Assembly (NCBI GenBank): GCA_012514865.1
Contig: JAAYZO010000209.1
Coordinates: 1-15,344, forward strand
From: Lentisphaerota bacterium
GTDB lineage: Bacteria; Verrucomicrobiota; Lentisphaeria; Oligosphaerales; JAFGRS01
DNA length: 15,344 bases
Direction of reading: 5' to 3'
Below the pieces are notes generated by a model. The model saw only the letters and a list, made by a program, of their open reading frames with translations, made no database searches and had not been told where the DNA came from. Position numbers and translations under genes: made by a program. This document shows, piece by piece, positions 9,609 to 15,344 of the stretch; the first letter of the stretch is position 1; every line of letters starts with the position of its first letter.

Positions 9609-9668
9609 GCCGCTCCGCCACCACCCCCAGACCCTGTCCAGTGCCGTGTTCACGAGCGCCGTCTCCAT
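9597..9668 (-). CDS. trpL: trp operon leader peptide
   Basis: A 23-codon open frame from ATG at 9668 to TAG at 9597 contains VWGWW at residues 13-17: three Trp codons in four (9629-9618), which is very unlikely by chance. Its product has no enzymatic role; the speed of its translation reports the charged tRNA-Trp level. The alternative hairpins that follow, and trpE 130 bases beyond, make it a classical attenuation leader. An in-frame ATG at 9707 would give 36 codons, but that ATG lies inside the predicted -10 element, so the shorter form is preferred. The ribosome site is poor (CAGG very close to the ATG), which is the one weak point. Confidence 0.9.
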   Translation of the reverse strand: METALVNTALDRVWGWWRSGAEP

Positions 9669-9702
9669 GCCTGAAACGCGTTCCGGTGTTTCGCTACAAG
9701 AG

Positions 9703-9730
9703 AACATAGCGCCCGGCGCCGCCCTGTCCA
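9703..9730 (-). promoter_or_regulatory. trp operon promoter
   Basis: On the minus strand TGGACA (9730-9725) matches five of six -35 bases, and TATGTT (9708-9703) matches four of six -10 bases, with a 16-bp spacer. The start would be near 9696, giving a leader of about 28 nt before trpL. I see no palindromic TrpR-type operator over it, which fits control by attenuation alone. Confidence 0.65.
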
Positions 9731-9744
9731 GCGCCCCGGAGGGG

Positions 9745-9776
9745 AAAAAACGGCAGGCCCGGCGCGGGCGTGCCTG
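9745..9776 (-). terminator. Intrinsic terminator of the two-component operon
   Basis: On the minus strand CAGGC (9776-9772) pairs with GCCTG (9758-9754), and a CG step continues the stem past one mismatch; an alternative inner stem GCCCG/CGGGC is also possible. The stem is followed by CCG and then six T (9750-9745). It lies 160 bases past the histidine kinase stop and 14 bases before the -35 of the trp promoter, so it isolates trp from upstream read-through. Confidence 0.75.
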
Positions 9777-9936
9777 AACCATGGGGCCAGGCTTGAGCCC
9801 ACAATGCCGTGACGGTGTCCGACGGGCGCGGCGTCGGGGCTGCTCCTGGAATGGTCCGGGCGGCTGATCCGGGAGTACGGTTCCGCCGCGGGATGATGGG
9901 TGCGCCTCGTGACCTCGGTCCTCGTGACTCCCGTCC
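9777..9936. other. Spacer downstream of the histidine kinase gene
   Basis: No gene is visible in these 160 bases. A perfect 6-bp stem with a 7-nt loop, CCGACG/CGTCGG, lies at 9819-9837. CCTCGTGAC is directly repeated at 9905-9913 and 9920-9928. Both may be incidental 3'-untranslated structure. Confidence 0.5.
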
Positions 9937-11742
9937 CTATGCCGAGCGTTCGCCGCCCGGCCTGGCCGGTTCGGGTGCGGCGCCGTGGATGGGCAGGGCG
10001 ATGCGGAAGGTACTGCCCTGTCCGGGGGCGCTGTCGACGGTGATCTCGCCGCCGTGGATCTCGGCGACGCGCCGCGAGATGGCCAGGCCGAGGCCGCTGC
10101 CCTCACCGCGGCTGTCGGCGGCGGCCTGGCCGCGCACGAAGCGGTCGAAGAGCCGCGATTGCTCCAGGGGCGAGATGCCGGGGCCGTTGTCGGTGACCGC
10201 GACGACGGCCCGTCCGTCGGTGGCGTCGACCGCGACCGTGACCCGGCCGCCGGACGGGGTGTAGCGCAGGGCGTTGTCGACCAGGTTCGTCAGGGCCGAG
10301 AGCAGGGGCTGCTCGAGGCCGAGGACGGGGGCGGCTCCGGCGCTCTGGAGGGGCCGCAGCTCGACCTGGCGGGACTCGGCGAGGGGCTGCAGGTCGTGGA
10401 CCACCTGTCCGGCGAGGTCGGCGAGGTCGAGCGCGGCGCGGGTTTCGGCGGGCGCATCGGCCTCGAGCTGGGCGAGCTGCAGGGTCTCGTTCACGAGGCG
10501 GTGCATGCGGTCGACCTGCCGAGCGCCGATCTCGAGGAACTCACGCGAGGCGGGGGGCAGGTTCTCCGGCCAGGCCAGGAGGGTCTCGAGGGTCGACGAC
10601 AGAATGGCCAGGGGTGTGCGCAGCTCGTGCGAGGCATTGGCGGCCAGCTCGCGGCCCATGCTCTCGGCGCGGCGGGCCTCGGTGCGATCGCAGAGGACCA
10701 GGACCGTGCCGCCGGCCTGGTCGGGCAGGGGGCTGATGCTGACATTGATAACGCGTTCGCCGCGGCGGAGGTCGCCCCACTCCACAGCGGCCGACTCGCG
10801 GCTGCGGTTGGCCTCTGCCAGCGCCGCGGCCAGGGGCGCGGGCGGTGCGAGGGCGGCACCCGGCTGGAGGTCGGGCTGGCCGAGCATGGCGGCGGCGGCC
10901 TGGTTGGCGTAGAGCACCGTGCCATCCGCGGCCAGGGCGACGACGCCGTCGGACATGCCGGCGACGATGGCCTGGGCCTGGTTGCGTTCGGCGCGCAGCT
11001 CGCCGAGGGTCTGCCGGAGGCTGCGCTGCATACTGCCGACGGCGCCGGCCAGGCGGCCGACCTCGTCGCTGCCGGCGGGCGGTGTCCGGCAGTCGAAGTC
11101 GCCGGCGGCGATGCGTTCGGCGACGCGGGTCATATCCTCCAGGGGCCGGGCGATACGTCGGGACAGCCAGAGGCTCATGACGCCGACCAGCGCCAGGGCG
11201 CCGACCGTGGCCAGGGCCAGCCGGCGGCTCACCAGGGCCATCTGGCGGCGCACCGGCTCGATGGGCAGGGCCAGGCGGATGGTGGCATCGCCGCGGCGGC
11301 CGAGCTGCAGGGGCAGGCGCAGGGTGACGGTGTTCTCCAGGGGCACGCGGTCGGCCTCGCCGTCGCGGCGCAGGCTGAGGATGGCCTCCTGGCACTCGGG
11401 CCGGGCGCGCTGGAGGCATCGTGCGCTCATGCTGTCGGCGAGGAGGCGGCCCTGGCGGTCGATGATGGAGACGCGGCCCTGGTAAGGCCCGTTGAGGCGC
11501 TCGCAGGCGAGGTCCAGGCCGACGCGGTCGTCGGCCTCGGCGGCGGTGCGCAGGGTGAGCCGTTCGAGGTCGAGGGCCTGCGCGAAGGACTGGGTCGCGC
11601 GGGTGATGTAGTCGCGCTGGAGGCCCTGGTACAGCGGCACGGCCAGCACGGCCAGGGCGCAGAGCACGACCAGGGCACAGGCCGCCAGGAGGCGGTACCA
11701 GAGCGGCCGGCGGCGGCCGGCGGGTGGAGGGCATGTCGTCAT
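9937..11742 (-). CDS. Sensor histidine kinase (PhoR-like: TM-sensor-TM-HAMP-PAS-HisKA-HATPase)
   Basis: Inner-membrane sensor kinase of 601 residues. TM1 is about 15-37, an extracytoplasmic domain is about 38-172, and TM2 is about 174-193. HAMP (195-247) and a PAS-like region (252-355) follow. HisKA carries phospho-acceptor His372 in ANASHELRTPLAIL. The ATPase domain carries the N box NLVDNALRYTP (486-496), G1 DNGPGI (518-523), G2 GEGSGLGLAI (546-555) and GQGSTF. The HAMP-PAS-HisKA order matches PhoR, but no pst or phoU gene is nearby, so the signal is unknown. The sensor region holds three Cys (80, 109, 117), unusual for an exported domain. The start at 11742 overlaps the response regulator stop in ATGA, so the pair is co-translated and almost certainly cognate. 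The gene is followed by a T6 terminator. Confidence 0.93.
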   Translation of the reverse strand: MTTCPPPAGRRRPLWYRLLAACALVVLCALAVLAVPLYQGLQRDYITRATQSFAQALDLERLTLRTAAEADDRVGLDLACERLNGPYQGRVSIIDRQGRLLADSMSARCLQRARPECQEAILSLRRDGEADRVPLENTVTLRLPLQLGRRGDATIRLALPIEPVRRQMALVSRRLALATVGALALVGVMSLWLSRRIARPLEDMTRVAERIAAGDFDCRTPPAGSDEVGRLAGAVGSMQRSLRQTLGELRAERNQAQAIVAGMSDGVVALAADGTVLYANQAAAAMLGQPDLQPGAALAPPAPLAAALAEANRSRESAAVEWGDLRRGERVINVSISPLPDQAGGTVLVLCDRTEARRAESMGRELAANASHELRTPLAILSSTLETLLAWPENLPPASREFLEIGARQVDRMHRLVNETLQLAQLEADAPAETRAALDLADLAGQVVHDLQPLAESRQVELRPLQSAGAAPVLGLEQPLLSALTNLVDNALRYTPSGGRVTVAVDATDGRAVVAVTDNGPGISPLEQSRLFDRFVRGQAAADSRGEGSGLGLAISRRVAEIHGGEITVDSAPGQGSTFRIALPIHGAAPEPARPGGERSA

Positions 11743-12449
11743 GGGCTGTCGACCAGTCGGTAGCCGACGCCCCAGACCGTCACCAGGCACTGGCCGGCGG
11801 GTCCGAGCTTGCGGCGGAGGGTGCGGACGTGGGCGTCGATGGTGCGCTCCAGGATGGCGCCGCCGCTGCCGAGGGCCTGCTCGCAGAGCTGCCGGCGGGT
11901 GAAGACCCGTTCGGGGTGGGTCACGAAGAAGGCCAGGAGGTCGAATTCGGTGCGGGTCAGCTCGACCGGCTCGCCCGCGGCGCTGACCTCGCGGGTCTCC
12001 GGCGCCATCCGCAGGGGGCCGAACGCGAGCGGTGCAGCGGCGATGCCGGTCTCCGCCGGCGCGGCGTGGCGACGCAGGGCGGTGGCTACGCGGGCCAGGA
12101 GTTCGCGGGTGCGGAAGGGCTTGCTCACGACGTCGTCGGCGCCGCACTCCAGCGCCTGCACCACGGTCGGCTCGTCGCCGAGGGCGCTGACAACGATGAC
12201 CGGCAGGGCGGCCGTGCGCGGCGCCGCCCGGAAGTCGCGCAGGAGGTCCATGCCGAAGCCGTCCGGCAGGCGCAGGTCGAGCAGGACCAGATCCGGGACG
12301 GCCGCGGCGACGAGCCGCAGCGCCTCAGTGGCGGTCGGCGCCAGCAGGACGCGGTGGCCGAGGCTCTGCAGGTTGAACTGGAGGACGCGGGCCATGTCGG
12401 CTTCGTCCTCGACGACCACGATGGTGGCAGGGGTCTCGGCCCGTTCCAT
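11739..12449 (-). CDS. OmpR/PhoB-family response regulator
   Basis: DNA-binding transcription factor, activated by phosphoryl transfer from the kinase encoded just downstream. The 236-residue protein has a receiver domain (about 8-125) with the acidic pair Glu14/Asp15, phospho-acceptor Asp58 in LVLLDLRLPDGFG, Ser88 in VVSALGD and Lys110 in SKPF. A linker of about 17 residues leads to a C-terminal winged-helix domain (about 140-234). That domain has TRTEFDLLAFF, the recognition-helix region LERTIDAHVRTLRRKLG and the closing hairpin VWGVGYRLV. The start at 12449 was chosen for GAGGA 8 nt upstream; the frame stays open further up without homology. It is the first gene of a two-gene operon. The regulon cannot be read from this window; PhoB-like is a family-level statement only. 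Confidence 0.95.
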   Translation of the reverse strand: MERAETPATIVVVEDEADMARVLQFNLQSLGHRVLLAPTATEALRLVAAAVPDLVLLDLRLPDGFGMDLLRDFRAAPRTAALPVIVVSALGDEPTVVQALECGADDVVSKPFRTRELLARVATALRRHAAPAETGIAAAPLAFGPLRMAPETREVSAAGEPVELTRTEFDLLAFFVTHPERVFTRRQLCEQALGSGGAILERTIDAHVRTLRRKLGPAGQCLVTVWGVGYRLVDSP

Positions 12450-12738
12450 GCCTGTCCTCACGATCTCAAGGGACTTCTCGCAGCCGCGGCGCCCCGGCGG
12501 GGGCTGCCTCAGGGTCGCATCAGCGCTCACCCTCGTATGAAACTCGCGCCGTTGTGCTGTCGATGCCGTTGCAGCTCGTGGACGCGTCCGCGTCTGTGGA
12601 CACTCGCGCTCCACGCCGGCGGCGAGCGATGTCTCGCCTGGCCACATTCGGCGTACAGCGCCGGCGACTCCGCTGAAGGGTGGCCAGAGACGGACCGCAC
12701 GGCAGCCCCGGGCTCACGCTGTTGCGGCGATGGCATCA
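12450..12738 (-). promoter_or_regulatory. Long structured leader of the response regulator operon
   Basis: About 290 bases separate the best promoter from the response regulator start, with no convincing gene. It holds stacked inverted repeats: GGCGAG/CTCGCC at 12621-12638 (6 bp, 6-nt loop); CTGGCCAC/GTGGCCAG at 12638-12645 and 12680-12687 (8 bp), enclosing CGGCG/CGCCG at 12649-12663; and the palindrome GGACGCGTCC at 12580-12589. A second, weaker promoter (TCGACA, 18 bp, CATACG; 12563-12534) could shorten the leader. I match it to no known riboswitch class. Confidence 0.4.
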
Positions 12739-12744
12739 TGGGGT

Positions 12745-12773
12745 AGTGTAACCAGGCGAGGGGAGGTTGCCAA
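12745..12773 (-). promoter_or_regulatory. Promoter of the two-component operon
   Basis: On the minus strand TTGGCA (12773-12768) matches five of six -35 bases and TACACT (12750-12745) four of six -10 bases, with the ideal 17-bp spacer. Transcription would start near 12738 towards the response regulator gene. This is the best sigma70-type match in the divergent intergenic region. Confidence 0.6.
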
Positions 12774-12960
12774 GGGTTCGGGGCGAGGAGGTGTGTCCGC
12801 GATCCGGGCATCGGGCCGGGCCGGGCCGGCCCACGGCGCCGCCCGAGGATCCCCGGGCGCCACCGGCGGCCGGGGGGCTGGCGTGGGGTGCCAGTCACTC
12901 GAGGGCCGGACGTCGTGTCATGGCGCGACGTAACAGACGAACTAGTGGAGAAGGCGTCTC
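12774..12960. other. Upstream region of the tandem pilT gene
   Basis: No gene is visible. It holds a short tandem GGGCC tract (three units, 12813-12827, then GGCCC), a CTGGC/GCCAG stem at 12878-12894, and a clear ribosome site GGAGAAGG at 12947-12954, 6 nt before the pilT start. I could not find a sigma70 match for the plus strand, and the GG/GC spacing near 12880-12891 is 2 bp too short for sigma54. The pilT promoter is therefore unassigned. Confidence 0.5.
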
Positions 12961-15144
12961 ATGGATATCGCGCGGCTATGCCGGGAGATGGAGAGCCTGG
13001 GTGCGTCGGATCTGTTCGTCACCGTCGGCAAGCCGGTCACCGCGCGGATCATGGGCGCGGTCCGGCTGTTGGAGGGCGAGGCGGTCGCCTCGGAGGACAT
13101 CGCGCGGTTCCTGGACGAGACGCTGCCGCCGGGGGCGCGCGAACGCTATGAGCGCGACCGCGACCTGGACCTCGGCGTCGCGCTGGCCGACGCGGGTCGT
13201 TACCGCCTCAACCTCTACTATCAGCGCGGCCTGCCGGCCATGGCCATACGGCGGGTACCGACCGGCGACCTGGGCTTCGAGGAGCTGCGGCTGCCGGCGG
13301 TGGTGCGCAGCCTGGCCGAACGGCCGCGCGGGCTGGTCCTCATCACCGGCGCTACCGGCAGCGGCAAGTCGACCACCATGGCGGCGATGCTGAACCACAT
13401 TAACAGCACCTTCGACCGGCATATCGTCACCATCGAGGACCCGATCGAGTTCACCCATCGCGACAAGCGCAGCGTGGTCTCCCAGCGCGAGATCGGCGGC
13501 GATACCCGCGACTTCGAGGTCGCCCTGCGGCATGTCGTGCGCCAGAATCCCGATGTCATCTTCCTCGGCGAGATGCGCGACCTGACCACCATCCGGACGG
13601 CCATCTCGGCGGCGATGACCGGCCACCTGGTGGTCAGCACCATGCACACCATCGACGTGGTGCAGACCCTGGAGCGGATCCTGAACTACTTCCCGACCGA
13701 GATGCGTGACCAGGTCGCGCAGGACCTCGCGCTGGCCCTGACCGGCGTCGTCTGCCAGCGCCTCCTCCCGCAGGCCGACGGCCGCGGCCGGGTGCCGGTG
13801 TTCGACATCCTGGTGGCCACGCCGCCGGTGTCCCGCGCCATCGCCCAGCGCGCCCTCGAGCAGATCCCGGAGATCATGAAGTCCAGCGAGGCCGACGGCA
13901 TGGTGACCTTCACCCGGAGCCTCCTGGGCCGCTGCCAGGAGGGCCTGCTCAGCGTCGATACCGCCGCGGCGGGTGCGAGCAACCGCGACGAGTTCCTCCT
14001 GGCGGCGCAGGGCATGGAGACGGGCATCGAGAGCCTGCGGCGGCTGCAGGGCGAGGGCAGCGCCAACCTCAACATGAAGAAGCTCCTCCGCGATGCGGTG
14101 CGCTACCAGGCCAGCGATCTGCTCCTGACCGTCGGCAGCCCGCCGATGCTGCGCATCAACGGCGCCATGCGCGGCTTCGACATGCCCGAACTGACCGCCG
14201 CCGACACCCGCCGGCTGCTCTTCAGCGTCCTGAGCGCCCGGCAGCGCGCCGATTTCGAGGACCAGCGCGAGGTCGACTTCGCCCTCAGCATCCAGGAGCG
14301 CTTCGGTCTGGAGGACTCCGAGGAGAAGGACTGCCGCTTCCGCGTCAACGGCTACTACCAGAAGGGCTCCGTCGCGTCGGCCTTCCGGCTCATACCGCAG
14401 CACATCCCCTCGCCGGAGGAGCTCCGTGTGCCGGCGGTGGTGATGCGTCTGGCGCGCCGTCTGCAGGGCCTGGTTCTGGTCACGGGTCCGACCGGCCACG
14501 GCAAGTCGACGACGCTGGCCTGCCTGATCGACGAGATCAACCGCACGCGGAGCTGCCACGTGGTGACCATCGAGGACCCGATCGAGTTCGTGCACACCAG
14601 CCGCATGGCCGTGATCGACCAGCGCGAGGTCAACGCCGACACCCTGAGCTTCGCCAATGCCCTCAAGTACGTGCTGCGGCAGGCTCCCGACGTGATCCTC
14701 ATCGGCGAGCTGCGCGACCCGGAGACGATCTCGGCGGCGCTGACCGCCGCCGAGACCGGCCACCTGGTGCTGGCGACCCTGCATACGAACGACTGCATGC
14801 AGACGGTCGATCGCATCATCGACGTCTTCCCCGCCGAACGCCAGAACCAGGTGCGCACGCAGCTCGCGGCCTGCCTGGAGGCCGTGGTCTCGCAGCGGCT
14901 CCTGCCGCGCCGCGACAGCAAGGGCCGCGTCGCCGCCTTCGAGGTCATGCTCGGCAGCACGGCCGTGCGCGCCCAGATCCGCGACCGGCGCACCCACCAG
15001 CTCCTCGGCGTCATCGAGACCGCCGCCAAGGATGGCATGGTCACCATGGAACGCGCCCTCAAGGACCTGCTCACGGCCGACCTCATCACCCGTGAGACCT
15101 ACCAGGCGTCGGTGCGCAACCCCCTCGCGCCCGGGGCCGTCTGA
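12961..15144 (+). CDS. Tandem PilT-PilT type IV pilus ATPase fusion
   Basis: PilT ATPases form cytoplasmic hexamers at the base of type IV pili and drive pilus retraction and twitching. This 727-residue protein is twice the usual size (about 340-400) and contains two full modules. Module 1 (1-355): N-domain with LGASDLFVTVGKP, Walker A GATGSGKSTT (Lys136), Asp box EDPIEF (159-164), Walker B DVIFLGE (Glu204) and His box HLVVSTMHT (222-230). Module 2 (370-727): RYQASDLLLTVGSPP, Walker A GPTGHGKSTT (Lys515), EDPIEF (538-543), DVILIGE (Glu583) and HLVLATLHT (601-609). Both sites look catalytic. Module 2 keeps a recognisable AIRNLIR-like segment (TAVRAQIRDRRTHQL); in module 1 it is degenerate (PVSRAIAQRAL). 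The start at 12961 has GGAGAAGG upstream. No other pilus gene is in the window. PilU-like function for one half is possible. Confidence 0.93.
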   Translation: MDIARLCREMESLGASDLFVTVGKPVTARIMGAVRLLEGEAVASEDIARFLDETLPPGARERYERDRDLDLGVALADAGRYRLNLYYQRGLPAMAIRRVPTGDLGFEELRLPAVVRSLAERPRGLVLITGATGSGKSTTMAAMLNHINSTFDRHIVTIEDPIEFTHRDKRSVVSQREIGGDTRDFEVALRHVVRQNPDVIFLGEMRDLTTIRTAISAAMTGHLVVSTMHTIDVVQTLERILNYFPTEMRDQVAQDLALALTGVVCQRLLPQADGRGRVPVFDILVATPPVSRAIAQRALEQIPEIMKSSEADGMVTFTRSLLGRCQEGLLSVDTAAAGASNRDEFLLAAQGMETGIESLRRLQGEGSANLNMKKLLRDAVRYQASDLLLTVGSPPMLRINGAMRGFDMPELTAADTRRLLFSVLSARQRADFEDQREVDFALSIQERFGLEDSEEKDCRFRVNGYYQKGSVASAFRLIPQHIPSPEELRVPAVVMRLARRLQGLVLVTGPTGHGKSTTLACLIDEINRTRSCHVVTIEDPIEFVHTSRMAVIDQREVNADTLSFANALKYVLRQAPDVILIGELRDPETISAALTAAETGHLVLATLHTNDCMQTVDRIIDVFPAERQNQVRTQLAACLEAVVSQRLLPRRDSKGRVAAFEVMLGSTAVRAQIRDRRTHQLLGVIETAAKDGMVTMERALKDLLTADLITRETYQASVRNPLAPGAV

Positions 15145-15166
15145 GAGCCCCGACCGGAGTGGCGGG

Positions 15167-15182
15167 CCGGCCCCCGGGCCGG
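15167..15182 (+). terminator. GC hairpin just after the pilT fusion
   Basis: CCGGCC/GGCCGG forms a 6-bp stem with a 4-nt loop, 22 bases past the stop codon. No T-run follows, so it is only a weak terminator candidate in a GC-rich stretch. Confidence 0.25.
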
Positions 15183-15224
15183 GCGCCCAGGGCTGATCGA
15201 AGATCGCCTCAGCGGCCAACTGGC

Positions 15225-15244
15225 CACCCTGAAGGGGTGCCAGA
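15225..15244. repeat. 20-bp dispersed repeat, copy 1
   Basis: CACCCTGAAGGGGTGCCAGA occurs here and again, identically, at 15303-15322. It contains a small hairpin (CACCC/GGGTG). Read on the minus strand it gives the residues WHPFRV, which I recall as a motif of spurious small proteins in planctomycete- and verrucomicrobia-type genomes; that link is from memory and not tested. Confidence 0.8.
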
Positions 15245-15250
15245 TCGTAG

Positions 15251-15280
15251 CCGGGGGTCGCGCGAGAGCACGACCCCCGG
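15251..15280. terminator. Perfect 10-bp stem-loop between the two repeats
   Basis: CCGGGGGTCG at 15251-15260 and CGACCCCCGG at 15271-15280 form a perfect 10-bp stem with a 10-nt loop, 106 bases past the pilT fusion stop. It is the most stable hairpin downstream of that gene, but AAACACG follows on the plus strand rather than a T-run. It may stop transcription with a factor, or be part of the repeat unit. Confidence 0.4.
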
Positions 15281-15302
15281 AAACACGAACCCACGAACCA
15301 CG

Positions 15303-15322
15303 CACCCTGAAGGGGTGCCAGA
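15303..15322. repeat. 20-bp dispersed repeat, copy 2
   Basis: Identical over 20 bases to 15225-15244, starting 78 bases later. Here the inner hairpin is 6 bp (GCACCC/GGGTGC) with a 5-nt loop. The array may continue beyond the window edge. Confidence 0.8.
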
Positions 15323-15344
15323 ACCGGACTTTCAAACAGCCCTG

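Noticed and set aside
9985..11763. 592-codon plus-strand open frame opposite the histidine kinase
   Set aside because: Antisense to a kinase with all catalytic boxes; no domain signature of its own.
12527..12898. 123-codon minus-strand open frame in the response regulator leader
   Set aside because: It begins upstream of the predicted promoter, and a shorter start inside the transcript (near 12739) lacks a ribosome site and any recognisable sequence.
12938..12946. CGAACTAGT upstream of pilT, identical to a half of the E. coli trp operator
   Set aside because: Only one half-site, no second half, and it does not lie near the trp promoter; most likely chance.
12976..15294. 772-codon minus-strand open frame opposite the tandem pilT gene
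   Set aside because: Antisense to a protein with two sets of Walker and His-box motifs; rich in Ala, Gly, Val, Arg, Asp and His, as mirrored frames are.
15099..15335. 78-codon minus-strand open frame containing WHPFRV twice
   Set aside because: Its recurring words come from the 20-bp DNA repeats, and it overlaps the stem-loops and the 3' end of pilT. I treat it as a repeat product and not a gene.

Overview
The window is uniformly GC-rich (about 70% by eye), and every convincing gene except one is on the minus strand. The organism looks like a high-GC Gram-negative bacterium: it has a transmembrane sensor kinase with an extracytoplasmic domain and a type IV pilus motor ATPase. A flavodiiron protein suggests an anaerobic or microaerobic life with some O2/NO exposure. 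A 20-bp repeat at the right edge reads WHPFRV on the minus strand. I recall this as a dispersed repeat of planctomycete/verrucomicrobial-type genomes, so a PVC-group source is possible but unproven.

Layout from left to right. (1) 1-1172, minus: metX, homoserine O-acetyltransferase, missing only its extreme C-terminus at the window edge. (2) 1336-2559, minus: fprA, an A-type flavodiiron protein, preceded by a plausible promoter and a 5' stem-loop. (3) 2560-2857: an intergenic stretch with several perfect inverted repeats and two related stem-loops. (4) 2858-9466, minus: a complete tryptophan operon, trpE-trpG-trpD-trpC-trpF-trpB-trpA. Its genes overlap by ATGA at four junctions. (5) 9467-9730: the trp control region, with a promoter, a 23-codon leader peptide containing Trp-Gly-Trp-Trp, and mutually exclusive antiterminator and terminator hairpins. 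This is a textbook ribosome-mediated attenuator. (6) 9745-12449, minus: an OmpR/PhoB-type response regulator and a PhoR-like histidine kinase with an ATGA overlap. They end in a T6 intrinsic terminator placed just 14 bp before the trp promoter. (7) 12450-12960: a divergent intergenic region with a good promoter for the two-component operon and a long, hairpin-rich leader. (8) 12961-15144, plus: a 727-residue protein made of two complete PilT-type ATPase modules in tandem. (9) 15145-15344: stem-loops and two copies of the 20-bp repeat.

The trp genes take chorismate to tryptophan: TrpE/TrpG make anthranilate, TrpD, TrpC and TrpF convert it to indole-glycerol phosphate, and TrpA/TrpB finish. Control is by attenuation in the leader and, probably, by feedback on TrpE. 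The most notable items are the trp attenuator with its nested antiterminator, the tandem PilT-PilT fusion with a diverged first module, the stem-loop cluster between trpA and fprA, and the right-edge repeats. Large open frames opposite the real genes are shadows of high GC and are not annotated.
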